This document shows positions 44,244 through 53,336 of a stretch of DNA of 64,000 nucleotides, piece after piece. The translations under genes were made by a program, and so were the position numbers. Position 1 is the first letter of the stretch. The number at the start of each line of letters is the position of its first letter. The notes under the pieces were generated by a model. It was not told the origin of the DNA. It saw only the letters and a program-made list of their open reading frames with translations, and ran no database searches. The stretch comes from Spartinivicinus poritis (GTDB lineage Bacteria > Pseudomonadota > Gammaproteobacteria > Pseudomonadales > Zooshikellaceae): NCBI RefSeq assembly GCF_028858535.1, contig NZ_JAPMOU010000002.1:1-64000 (forward strand), given 5' to 3'.

Positions 44244-45023
44244 ATGAAGTTAAAACAACGTTTGAGCTATTTTGTTATTGTTACACTTTGCGCCTGTTTT
44301 ACTCACTTAGCGCTGGCAGTTGGTCAAGAGCTGACTTTGGGTATATCGGATAGTAAGCTGAAACCCTATCGCTGGGTGGAGCAAGGTAAAGTAAAAGGGG
44401 CTAACCCCGATGTTGTCAAAGCAGCAGCAAAACGAATAAATATTCCTATTAAAATCCAGGCTATTCCTTGGAAGCGGGTTTTACTATTGATTAAAAGTGG
44501 TAGTTTACACGGGTCTGTCGGGGGCTATAAAAATGCAGAAAGGTTATCCTTTGGCGTTTATACACAAGTGCCTTTACATTACAGCTATTTTAGTATTTTT
44601 ATATTAAAAAAAACCAGCCTTCGCTTTAAAATAATAAAAGATCTATATGGTAAAAGGGTCGGTAGGCTAAACGGCAATCATTTTAGTACTGAATTTGATC
44701 AGGCTGTGGTGCAGGGTAGTATTTACCTAACGGAAGCCAGTAAACGACATCAGTTATTGACAATGTTACATACACAAAGGCTTGATGCTGTCATTGATGT
44801 CAATTCACCCATGAAAATAGCCTTGAAAGAACAGAATATAGATACAATCATTGATTTGCCAAAAGCTGTCTCCAAGCCTCGAGCCTCTTATTTATGGTTT
44901 TCCAAGTCGGCACAAATTCCTCATACTATTATCAAACGCTTTGATCAAGTGCTAAAAGAGATGTTGCAAGATGGTACTATTGAACAAATCGCCAATCGTT
45001 ATGGATTTAACTATCATCCTTAG
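44244..45023 (+). CDS. Periplasmic solute-binding protein, family 3 (orphan)
   Basis: The 259-residue protein has a signal peptide (to about ALA, 23-25) and family-3 features: LTLGISDSKLKPYRW, a PWKRVLLLIKSGSLHGSVGG segment and a final ANRYGF. The PWKRxLxxIKSG motif is shared with the genes at 42061 and 321, showing common ancestry. A modest AAGG site precedes the ATG. It carries no linked permease. It could feed a shared transporter or a signalling protein. Confidence 0.78.
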   Translation: MKLKQRLSYFVIVTLCACFTHLALAVGQELTLGISDSKLKPYRWVEQGKVKGANPDVVKAAAKRINIPIKIQAIPWKRVLLLIKSGSLHGSVGGYKNAERLSFGVYTQVPLHYSYFSIFILKKTSLRFKIIKDLYGKRVGRLNGNHFSTEFDQAVVQGSIYLTEASKRHQLLTMLHTQRLDAVIDVNSPMKIALKEQNIDTIIDLPKAVSKPRASYLWFSKSAQIPHTIIKRFDQVLKEMLQDGTIEQIANRYGFNYHP

Positions 45024-45298
45024 TTGAAATAAGTGGCTTATGCTCTGTGAGATAGCAATTTATATTTAAGTAATATGACTTTCCTTATTAAAGACTTCTT
45101 AATAGCTATTAGCACCTGAACTCTAATAGTACCCGCTTTATTCATAATGTTATTTACAACGTTTGGTAAAAGACTGTTTGTCAATTAATTGTAGGGCTTG
45201 TGAGTCTGCACCTGTTATAAACCGTTCATTTAAAAAATAGAATTAACTAAAACCAGCGTATGCGACTAAAGTCGATACACATTAACTAAAAATCTTAT

Positions 45299-45327
45299 TG
45301 ATAATTGTTATCATTTGCAATAATATT
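45299..45327 (+). promoter_or_regulatory. Promoter overlapped by a Fur-box-like site, siderophore locus
   Basis: GATAATTGTTATCATTTGC (45301-45319) matches 14 of 19 bases of the Fur consensus. It covers a promoter formed by TTGATA (45299-45304), a 17-base spacer and TAATAT (45322-45327). This is 79 bp upstream of entC, so iron-replete Fur would block transcription. The rest of the 45024-45405 gap shows nothing else that I recognise. Confidence 0.7.
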
Positions 45328-45405
45328 TTGCCTGCTTTCTCTCACACTCTGTTTTTATTGGTGGGCCCAGTTAGTAAATTGTCACAATAATGAGAAGAGG
45401 TTCCC

Positions 45406-46638
45406 ATGAAAATCAACTACTCAGAGTTGATTCCAACAGGCTCTGAATTGATCAGTCATTATGATCCAAATGACTTTTCCTTTTTCTTTGGGTCACCGAA
45501 ACATGCATTACTGGCCCGAGGTGTACAACTAATGTCAGCTTCTACAAAGGCTGATAGCGGTTTACCTGAAGCTATTCAGGCAATGCAGGCTAAAGCTAGA
45601 GAAAAAGGCTACTTTAACCCAATAGTTGTAGGTGCAATACCTTTTGATACACAGCAAAATGCACAACTGGTGATACCAGAATACTTGGAAAGAACCAGGC
45701 ATGTAAAATATGCTATACCCAATAAGCCTACTCATAATCATGCTCATCAAGCGACAACTATTACCCAAATACCAGCAGCAGCAGAGTATAAAGCAGGTGT
45801 CGCTCAGGCATTGAAGCAGTTTCGAAGCTCTGAGTTAAGTAAAGTGGTCTTATCTCGCTCGCTACAAGTTACGACACCGGCTGTTATCAATGCACAACAG
45901 CTGTTAGCCCAGCTTGCAGCTGACAATACGACGGGTTATACCTTTGCGGTTAACTTGCCTACAACCAGTGATAGGCAGCCCTTTTATGGACGTATGTTGT
46001 TAGGTGCTAGTCCTGAGTTATTGGTATCTCGTTCAGGTACGATGGTCCAGTCTAATCCTTTGGCAGGCTCGATTCCTCGTAGTAGTCATCCAAAAGAAGA
46101 TCAACAGCGAGCAGCTGGTTTGTTGGAATCAGCAAAAGACCTGTATGAGCACGCTGTGGTGGTTGACGCGGTGGCTGCTGCATTACGGCCTTATTGCAAA
46201 ATACTGGATGTGCCGGCTAAACCCTCTGTTATCAGTACGGCAACAATGTGGCACCTTTCTACTTTTATTCAAGGAGAATTGCTTGATCCTGCTACGTCTT
46301 CGCTAACATTAGCCCATGCATTACATCCGACACCTGCTGTATGTGGTTACCCACCAATAATGGCTAAAAAGGCAATAAAAGAGATTGAGTCATTTGATCG
46401 GGGCTTTTTTACGGGAATGTTGGGTTGGTGTGATAGTCATGGTGATGGTGAATGGATTGTAACGATTCGCTGCGCAGAAGTTGCTGGTAACGAAATGACG
46501 CTATTTGCTGGTGCAGGTATAGTTGAAGGGTCTTGCCCTGAAAGTGAGTGGAATGAAACAGGAGCAAAGTTCCGCACCATGTTAAATGCTATTGGCATTG
46601 CACCGCTCTCAGAAGTAAATAAAGCAGAAGCCAAGTAG
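45406..46638 (+). CDS. entC: Isochorismate synthase
   Basis: The 410-residue protein is a chorismate-binding enzyme of the EntC/DhbC type, converting chorismate to isochorismate as the first step of 2,3-dihydroxybenzoate synthesis. Family marks are [36 protein letters not shown] and the C-terminal [16 protein letters not shown] motif that binds magnesium and substrate. AGAAGAGG precedes the ATG. It leads an operon with entE and entB and lies under the Fur-like promoter. Salicylate synthase is excluded by the presence of entB and entA. Confidence 0.93.
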   Translation: MKINYSELIPTGSELISHYDPNDFSFFFGSPKHALLARGVQLMSASTKADSGLPEAIQAMQAKAREKGYFNPIVVGAIPFDTQQNAQLVIPEYLERTRHVKYAIPNKPTHNHAHQATTITQIPAAAEYKAGVAQALKQFRSSELSKVVLSRSLQVTTPAVINAQQLLAQLAADNTTGYTFAVNLPTTSDRQPFYGRMLLGASPELLVSRSGTMVQSNPLAGSIPRSSHPKEDQQRAAGLLESAKDLYEHAVVVDAVAAALRPYCKILDVPAKPSVISTATMWHLSTFIQGELLDPATSSLTLAHALHPTPAVCGYPPIMAKKAIKEIESFDRGFFTGMLGWCDSHGDGEWIVTIRCAEVAGNEMTLFAGAGIVEGSCPESEWNETGAKFRTMLNAIGIAPLSEVNKAEAK

Positions 46639-46658
46639 GACCAAAGGGAGGCAAGTCA

Positions 46659-48326
46659 ATGACGGTGGTAGAGCAAGCATCGCTAACTAAGTTTGATGAA
46701 AGGGATTGCCCAAAATGGCCTCAAGCGCGAGCAGACTATTATCGTCAAGTGGGTTATTGGCAGGGAATCACTTTGGGTGAAGTGCTAAAAAAACAAGCAC
46801 AACAACTGCCGCACCATGAAGCTTTGATTATAGGTCAGGACCGTTGGACCTATCAGGTATTCGATCAAAAAGTAGATCAATTGGTGAGAGGCTTTCATCA
46901 ATTAGGGATTCAAGATCGAGATGTCGTAGTGGTTCAGTTGCCTAATATTAACGAATTTTTTGCTGTGTGTTTTGCTTTATTTCGATTAGGTGCGATTCCA
47001 GTGATGGCGTTACCTGCCCATCGTCGTATTGAAATCCGCTATTTTTGTCAGTTTACCCAGGCAAAAGCCTATATTATTGCTGATAAATATTTTGGATTTG
47101 ACTATTGCCAATTGGCCAGAGAAATTAAAGCAGAAGTGGCTTTACTTAAACACGTCATTGTTATTGGAGATTCGCAAGAATTTACGGCATTAAGCGACCT
47201 TTATTTGGAACCTGAAAAAAATGACATTTTAGCAGTATTGACTAGGCCTAACCCTAGTCATACAGCTTTATTACAAGTATCTGGTGGTACAACAGGGATG
47301 CCTAAGTTCATTCCTCGTACTCATGATGATTATTTATATAGTGTGAAAGTAAGTACAGAGGTGTGTGCATTAAGCTCACACAGTATTTATTTATGTAGCT
47401 TACCAGTAGCACATAATTTTTCATTGAGTTCTCCTGGTACGTTAGGTGTTTTTTATGTGGGAGGGAAAGTAGTATTAACGAAAGATACTTCTCCAGAAAC
47501 GGCTTTTTCCCTCATTGAACAAGAACAAGTGACTATTGCAGCATTGGTGCCTCCGACTACCTTATTGTGGTTAGATGCTGCAAAAAATACTGCATATGAC
47601 TTGTCCAGTTTACAGGTATTACAAGTAGGAGGGGCTAAATTCAGTGCTGAAGCAGCTAAACAGGTTAAGCCTGTTTTAGGGTGTCAACTACAACAAGTAT
47701 TTGGTATGGCAGAAGGGCTGGTTAATTACACTCTGTTAACCGATAGCGAAGATATTTGTATCCATACCCAAGGTAAACCGATGTCACCCGCAGATGAAAT
47801 CCGCGTGGTAGATGAAGAAGATAATCCTGTTCTGCCTGGTGAAGTAGGTCAGTTACAAACCCGTGGGCCTTATACGATTTGTGGCTATTATAAAGCACCA
47901 CAGCATAATGCCAAAGCATTTACTGCTGATGGTTTTTATTGTACCGGCGATGAAGTGAAGTTAACTGAATCTGGTTATTTAATGGTAGTAGGGCGCATTA
48001 AAGATCAAATCAATCGTGGTGGTGAAAAAATTGCGGCAGAAGAAGTAGAAAATCAGCTACTGGCTCATCCTGCTGTTCATGATGTGGCTTTAGTGGCCAT
48101 GCCTGATGAAATATTAGGCGAAGCCAGTTGTGCATTTGTTATTTGCCATCCTGATCAGCCTATTAAAGCCATGGTATTAAAGCGCTTTTTACGAGAGCGA
48201 GGATTAGCAGGTTATAAAATTCCTGATCGGATTGAGTTTGTGAACACTTTCCCTAAAACGGCAGTAGGTAAAGTTAATAAAAAAGCATTACGTAATTGCT
48301 TAATAAAAACAGCAATAAATTATTAA
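46659..48326 (+). CDS. entE: 2,3-dihydroxybenzoate-AMP ligase
   Basis: The 555-residue protein is a stand-alone adenylation enzyme that activates 2,3-dihydroxybenzoate with ATP and loads it on the aryl carrier domain of EntB. It has the P-loop-like A3 motif [10 protein letters not shown], the aryl-acid pocket segment [17 protein letters not shown], the [17 protein letters not shown] hinge and the catalytic lysine region [13 protein letters not shown]. These match EntE/DhbE. A GGGAGG site precedes the ATG, 20 bases after entC. Confidence 0.93.
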   Translation: MTVVEQASLTKFDERDCPKWPQARADYYRQVGYWQGITLGEVLKKQAQQLPHHEALIIGQDRWTYQVFDQKVDQLVRGFHQLGIQDRDVVVVQLPNINEFFAVCFALFRLGAIPVMALPAHRRIEIRYFCQFTQAKAYIIADKYFGFDYCQLAREIKAEVALLKHVIVIGDSQEFTALSDLYLEPEKNDILAVLTRPNPSHTALLQVSGGTTGMPKFIPRTHDDYLYSVKVSTEVCALSSHSIYLCSLPVAHNFSLSSPGTLGVFYVGGKVVLTKDTSPETAFSLIEQEQVTIAALVPPTTLLWLDAAKNTAYDLSSLQVLQVGGAKFSAEAAKQVKPVLGCQLQQVFGMAEGLVNYTLLTDSEDICIHTQGKPMSPADEIRVVDEEDNPVLPGEVGQLQTRGPYTICGYYKAPQHNAKAFTADGFYCTGDEVKLTESGYLMVVGRIKDQINRGGEKIAAEEVENQLLAHPAVHDVALVAMPDEILGEASCAFVICHPDQPIKAMVLKRFLRERGLAGYKIPDRIEFVNTFPKTAVGKVNKKALRNCLIKTAINY

Positions 48327-48346
48327 TTAGTGGAAAACATGAAGTT

Positions 48347-49225
48347 ATGGCTATCCCAAAAATTGCAGCATATCAATTGTCTTCAGCTGAGTTAATGCCT
48401 GAAAATCGTGTGAATTGGCAGTTTGATTCCTCACGGGCAGTGTTATTGATCCATGATATGCAGCGATATTTTCTCAATTACTATGACACCAAAGCGGAAC
48501 CGATTCCAACTGTATTAGCAAATATACAAGCAATCAAGGATAAGCTAAAGCCGTTAGGTGTGCCCGTTATTTACTCTGCTCAGCCAGGCGACCAAACCCC
48601 TGAACAACGAGCATTATTGCAAGATTTTTGGGGGCAGGGGTTAACGGCTGATCTTTCCCAAACCGGTATAACTGAAAGGCTAATGCCAGAACAAGATGAC
48701 CACGTAATGACTAAATGGCGTTATAGTGCTTTTCAACGCACAGAGTTATTGCAATTAATGCAAACACAGCAGCGAGATCAGTTAGTTATCTGTGGCATAT
48801 ATGCGCATATTGGTTGTTTATTGACAGCGGCTGATGCCTTTATGAATGATATCCAAGCTTTTTTTATCAGCGATGCTGTAGCAGACTTTACGCAACAAGA
48901 TCATCTTATGGCAATTAACTATGCTGCTCAACGTTGTGCGAGGGCAATAACCACACAACAACTGTTGGCTGATGCTACAGAGTTAACAACAACATCTGAT
49001 TTACCTAGTAATAAGCAGCAATTAAAGCAATTAATAGCAGACTGGCTGGGAGTGACCAGTGATGAGTTAGAAGACGATGATAATTTAATTGAGTGTGGGC
49101 TGGATTCTATTCGAGTATTATCATTGATTGATCAGTTTAAGGCTAAAGGTAAGGAAATCAGCTTAATTGAATTAGCAGAAAATCCAACGGTGGAAGGGTG
49201 GGCTTCGTTATTACTAGCTGAGTAA
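48347..49225 (+). CDS. entB: Isochorismatase / aryl carrier protein
   Basis: The start is ATG 48347 (292 residues); an earlier in-frame TTG at 48296 would overlap entE and does not fit the family start (MAIPKIAAY). The N-terminal isochorismatase domain (1 to about 205) has LLIHDMQRYF and CGIYAHIGCL and makes 2,3-dihydro-2,3-dihydroxybenzoate. The C-terminal aryl carrier domain (about 220-292) has the phosphopantetheine serine S254 in CGLDSIR. The carrier would present dihydroxybenzoate to a nonribosomal synthetase that is not encoded in this window. Its TAA overlaps the next ATG by one base. Confidence 0.93.
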   Translation: MAIPKIAAYQLSSAELMPENRVNWQFDSSRAVLLIHDMQRYFLNYYDTKAEPIPTVLANIQAIKDKLKPLGVPVIYSAQPGDQTPEQRALLQDFWGQGLTADLSQTGITERLMPEQDDHVMTKWRYSAFQRTELLQLMQTQQRDQLVICGIYAHIGCLLTAADAFMNDIQAFFISDAVADFTQQDHLMAINYAAQRCARAITTQQLLADATELTTTSDLPSNKQQLKQLIADWLGVTSDELEDDDNLIECGLDSIRVLSLIDQFKAKGKEISLIELAENPTVEGWASLLLAE

Positions 49226-50253
49226 TGGATATGAAAATGAAACTAATTAATAATGTTTGGCTACTAGCAATAATGGCTTTGGTAGGGTGCCAGCCTGCTG
49301 ATGAGGCGACTGAATTACAGCAATACAGTCAACAACAGAGTGAACAGGCAACCCAAAATTCACTAAAGCAGCGTGCATCCACAAAGCAACAGGAGAGTGA
49401 TAATAATACACGTCAGATTACGGATGTGACTGGTTCAGTAGTCACTATTCCTCGTCAGCCGAAGCGAGTGGTTGCACTGAGTGAGGTAGATTTAGATAGT
49501 TTACTTGCCTTGGGCATTCAGCCATTAGGGGCAACTGCAGGGAGGGGGCAAACCACAACACCGAGCTATTTATCTGATCATACTGCAAGTGTTACTATTG
49601 TTGGGCGATTAGGTTTACCAAATATGGATAAGCTAATTGAATTAAACCCTGATTTAATTTTAGCGGGTGGTTATATTGACCCTAATGCGCTAAAGCAAAT
49701 AAAAAAAATAGCGCCAACGGTAATTACTCATACTATTGAAGAAAATTGGAAGGAAGCTTTTCAACGGACTGCGCGCTTGTTAGAACACGAACAAGCTGCG
49801 GAAGCTTACTGGGCTAAATATAAAAAACGTGTTGAACAGTTAAAATTGATACTGGGAGAAAAGGCCAATGCTACAATCAGTGTGGTGCGGTGGAACCCCA
49901 AAGGTCCTGGCTATATGTTGAATGATTCATTTATCAGTTCAGTGCTTAAAGATGTGCAATTAAAACGACCTGAGGCACAACGCCAGCCTGGAGTAGGGCA
50001 TTCACCACCATTAAGCTTAGAAGCACTAGAAAAAATAGACGGGGATTGGCTATTTGTTGGTACACTTGTGGAAAAAAGTAAAGCCGCTCAAGCGTTAGAT
50101 CATATTAAAACCACACAAGTTTTTCAGCAATTAAAAGCAGTACAACATAATCAGGTAGTCAATGTTGATGGTTCATTGTGGACCAGTGTTGGTGGGCCAT
50201 TAGCTGCCATAGCAGTGTTGGATGACTTGGTAACGGTATTTAAGGACGCCTAG
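49225..50253 (+). CDS. Ferric-siderophore binding lipoprotein (FepB/FatB-like)
   Basis: The 342-residue product has a lipoprotein signal ending in LVGC (about 19-22), a glutamine-rich linker and, from about residue 70, a class III binding fold: ITDVTGSVVTIPRQPKRVVALSEVD and LGLPNMDKLIELNPDLILAGG. It catches the ferric siderophore in the periplasm, or on its membrane face, and passes it to the permeases encoded next. A lipid anchor is more usual in Gram-positive relatives but occurs in marine gammaproteobacteria. Confidence 0.88.
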   Translation: MDMKMKLINNVWLLAIMALVGCQPADEATELQQYSQQQSEQATQNSLKQRASTKQQESDNNTRQITDVTGSVVTIPRQPKRVVALSEVDLDSLLALGIQPLGATAGRGQTTTPSYLSDHTASVTIVGRLGLPNMDKLIELNPDLILAGGYIDPNALKQIKKIAPTVITHTIEENWKEAFQRTARLLEHEQAAEAYWAKYKKRVEQLKLILGEKANATISVVRWNPKGPGYMLNDSFISSVLKDVQLKRPEAQRQPGVGHSPPLSLEALEKIDGDWLFVGTLVEKSKAAQALDHIKTTQVFQQLKAVQHNQVVNVDGSLWTSVGGPLAAIAVLDDLVTVFKDA

Positions 50254-50255
50254 GG

Positions 50256-51314
50256 TTGTTTGCAGTAAAATTATTAAAAAAACACAATGAGCCTAATATC
50301 TGGCTCATTAGTTATTTTTTATTGGCTACATTAGCAGTATTTTTGTTTATTTCTCTGATTACCGGTGCAGGTTATATCTCTGTCAGTGAAAGTCTAGATT
50401 ATTTACTTGGAAAGCCTGAAGCGATTGCCGATGATAAATTAACAACTGTAATGGATACCCTTCGTATGCCTCGTACCTTTGCTGCCATTATTGTGGGTGG
50501 TTGCCTGGGGGTTGCAGGTACGTTAATGCAGTCAGTGACACGAAACCCATTAGCAGAGCCAGGATTATTAGGGGTTAATGCCGGTGCTGCACTAGGGGTT
50601 GTCATTGGGATTAGTTTTATGGCTGCTGAAACAGGCTATGCCTATTTGGTTTGGGCATTTATTGGTGCTTTGGTAGGTAATGGGGTTATCCTCTGGGTAG
50701 CAAATCATGGTTCGGCAGTGGTTACGCCTGTCAAATTAATATTAGCAGGTATTGCTGTTAGCGCTACGTTTCAGGGGATTACTTCATTTTTACTCATTAA
50801 CAGTCAGGCAACTTATGATCAATATCGTTACTGGGTGTTAGGCTCATTAGCAGGTATTGATTTATCTATTATAGGTCAAGTGCTGCCGTTTTTAATGATA
50901 GGCTTATTCACATCATTGGTATTAACCCGTCCACTTGCCAGTTTAATGCTAGGGGATGATGTTGCTAAATCATTAGGGCATAGACCAAAACTAACTCGTT
51001 TTATCGTTACAATTACTGTGACGTTATTAGCAGGTGGCTCAGTGGCACTTGCTGGACCGATTAGTTTTTTAGGATTGATTGCTCCTTTTTTAGCAAGAGC
51101 AATTACAGGGCCTGTGTTATTTCAGCAACTGATTTTATCTGCACTACTAGGTGCATTAATTGTGTTAATTGCTGATATTAGTGCTCGGTTAATTGTTCAA
51201 CCATTTGAAGCACCAGTAGGGATGATTTTGGCAATAGTGGGCGCTCCATTATTAATTGGGTTAACTCATAGCAACCGCTTTAGTCAGCTTATTTTAAGTA
51301 AATCAGGGAACTGA
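50256..51314 (+). CDS. Ferric-siderophore ABC permease (FecCD family, FepD-like)
   Basis: The 352-residue protein has about nine to ten membrane helices and FecCD features: RMPRTFAAIIVGGCLGVAGTLMQ, NPLAEPGLLGVNAGAALGV and GPISFLGLIAPFLARA. The start is a TTG at 50256, three bases after the previous stop; no ATG lies in frame nearby. It forms the membrane channel with the next permease. Confidence 0.88.
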   Translation: MFAVKLLKKHNEPNIWLISYFLLATLAVFLFISLITGAGYISVSESLDYLLGKPEAIADDKLTTVMDTLRMPRTFAAIIVGGCLGVAGTLMQSVTRNPLAEPGLLGVNAGAALGVVIGISFMAAETGYAYLVWAFIGALVGNGVILWVANHGSAVVTPVKLILAGIAVSATFQGITSFLLINSQATYDQYRYWVLGSLAGIDLSIIGQVLPFLMIGLFTSLVLTRPLASLMLGDDVAKSLGHRPKLTRFIVTITVTLLAGGSVALAGPISFLGLIAPFLARAITGPVLFQQLILSALLGALIVLIADISARLIVQPFEAPVGMILAIVGAPLLIGLTHSNRFSQLILSKSGN

Positions 51315-51317
51315 CCA

Positions 51318-52391
51318 GTGGCTCAATCCATGATTAAATTGGCTTCAATTAAACATAATACAGATAACGCATTGGTCATCAGGCTAAATAATGGAAATTA
51401 TTCATTACTGTTTAACCAGCAGATTGTTTTGCTTAGTGTAGTGTTAATGGTTTTACTTGCTTGCGCTATGTTGGGCTCATTAGTATTAGGGACAACTACT
51501 TTAAGTATCCAAACTGTTTTTGATGCTTTATTAGGTCAGGCTTCTCAAAGCCAGCAATTGTTAGTTAATGAATTCCGTTTACCTCGGGTTATCGCTGGCT
51601 TAGTGGCTGGTTTTGCGTTAGCGATTGCTGGTAGTCTTATCCAGCATGTAGTCCGTAATCGTTTGGCGACACCTGATGTATTAGGTATTAATGAAGGGGC
51701 AGCATTATTAATGCTGATCGTTTTGGTCAGTAGTAATGCTGGCTTAATGGGGCCATGGTGGGTTGCCCCTGTAGGAGCATTTACTTCAGGTATTTTATTG
51801 CTGATCATTGCAAAGGGACTTGGTACCCGTGGTTATCGGGTGATACTGATTGGGTTAGCATTGGCTTATTTAGTGCGATCTATTAGTGAGTTAATGCTTG
51901 CTCATATTAATTCTCTGCATGCCAGTGCAACCTACAATTGGACAGTGGGTAATTTAAATGGACGAGGTTATGAAGTAGCTGAACCTGTTGCGTTAATATT
52001 GATGGCATTGATGCCTTTCCTATTATTTACCTCTCGACAATTGCGGGTTTTTCAATTAGGTGAAGAGTTAGCCAGTACATTAGGCACTCATATTACTCGT
52101 ATCCAGTTTATGGCAATTTGTTTAGCAATTATATTTGCTGGGCTGGCTGTAGGTATTGGTGGACCTATTGGTTTTGTGGCCATTGCAGCTCCTGTCATCA
52201 TTAATAAAATTTTAGGTAGTAACCAATTAGCTATCATTAATACAGGCTTATTAGGTGGTATTTTAGTGGTTGTAGCTGATACGTTAGGGCGTGTTCTAGT
52301 CGCACCTTTGGAAATTCCCGTAGGCGTGTTAACCAGTATTTTAGGTGGGCCTTTTTTGTTGTGGGTGTTATTAAATAATAAAAATGCTTAA
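51318..52391 (+). CDS. Ferric-siderophore ABC permease (FecCD family, FepG-like)
   Basis: This 357-residue paralogue of the previous permease starts with GTG 51318, four bases after its stop. It has the FecCD motifs RLPRVIAGLVAGFALAIAGS, LATPDVLGINEGAALL and GGPIGFVAIAAPVI. Two different FecCD proteins next to each other indicate a heterodimeric channel, as in FepDG. Confidence 0.88.
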   Translation: MAQSMIKLASIKHNTDNALVIRLNNGNYSLLFNQQIVLLSVVLMVLLACAMLGSLVLGTTTLSIQTVFDALLGQASQSQQLLVNEFRLPRVIAGLVAGFALAIAGSLIQHVVRNRLATPDVLGINEGAALLMLIVLVSSNAGLMGPWWVAPVGAFTSGILLLIIAKGLGTRGYRVILIGLALAYLVRSISELMLAHINSLHASATYNWTVGNLNGRGYEVAEPVALILMALMPFLLFTSRQLRVFQLGEELASTLGTHITRIQFMAICLAIIFAGLAVGIGGPIGFVAIAAPVIINKILGSNQLAIINTGLLGGILVVVADTLGRVLVAPLEIPVGVLTSILGGPFLLWVLLNNKNA

Positions 52392-52479
52392 CAGGTATTT
52401 TTTCTAAAAATGTGTTGAATATAACTATAGCCAAAGTGAAGCACTTTAAACATTATTCACAAAGGGTATGAGGTAATTT

Positions 52480-53256
52480 GTGAGCTTAGTGGTAAACCAA
52501 TTAACAGCAAGCTATGGAAAGCTTTTAGCTGTCAATAATATTAGCCTTACTGTTCGAACTGGGGAGATAGCAGTGATTGTTGGGCCTAATGGTTGTGGCA
52601 AATCTACCTTATTTCGAAATATTGCACGCTTACATAAACCTGATGCTGGAAATGTAATGGTCAACCAACAGGATATTTGGCAATTAACAGCCAGTCAGGC
52701 TGCGAAACAAATTGCTTTATTACCCCAAGTGCCACAAGCACCAGATGATATTACTGTAAGAGGGTTGGTGCAGTTTGGGCGGCATCCCCATCAGGGACTA
52801 TTTCGTCAGTGGTCATCGCAAGATGAACAGGTGATAAGTCAGGTACTGGATGTTACAGGTGTAGCAAGTTTGGCTGACCGGAAGTTATCGCAGTTATCTG
52901 GAGGGCAACGTCAGCGATGCTGGTTGGCTATGGTCTTGGCTCAGGAAACTCCGTTAATATTATTAGATGAACCAACCAGCATGTTGGACCCAGGCCATCA
53001 ATTGGAAGTATTACAGCTAGTACGACAGTTAGCGTATAAAGGAAAGACCTTTGTTTTAATTTTGCATGATTTAGTCGCTGCTGCTAAATATGCAGACTAT
53101 TTAATTGCCATGAGAAATGGAAATATTATAGCATCAGGAAAACCTGAAAACACTATTACCACACAATTAGTAAAACAATTATACGATATAGAGGCTGATA
53201 TTTTACAGTCACCAGAAGATGGTAAGCCAATAGTCGTTGCTAAATCGGTCGCTTAA
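52480..53256 (+). CDS. Ferric-siderophore ABC transporter ATPase (FepC-like)
   Basis: The 258-residue ATPase has Walker A GPNGCGKST, signature LSGGQRQRCW, Walker B LILLDEPTSMLD and the switch histidine in LILHDL. It begins with GTG 52480 with TGAGG upstream. It powers the FepDG-like channel. The 88-bp gap before it is larger than others in the operon and could hold a minor promoter, though no Fur-like site is visible there. Confidence 0.9.
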   Translation: MSLVVNQLTASYGKLLAVNNISLTVRTGEIAVIVGPNGCGKSTLFRNIARLHKPDAGNVMVNQQDIWQLTASQAAKQIALLPQVPQAPDDITVRGLVQFGRHPHQGLFRQWSSQDEQVISQVLDVTGVASLADRKLSQLSGGQRQRCWLAMVLAQETPLILLDEPTSMLDPGHQLEVLQLVRQLAYKGKTFVLILHDLVAAAKYADYLIAMRNGNIIASGKPENTITTQLVKQLYDIEADILQSPEDGKPIVVAKSVA

Positions 53257-53336
53257 TAAAACCAACGATAAAGCCTGAATAGTGTTACTAAAACAATTTG
53301 TATTTTGCCTACAACAGTACATACTTGGAGAGTATT

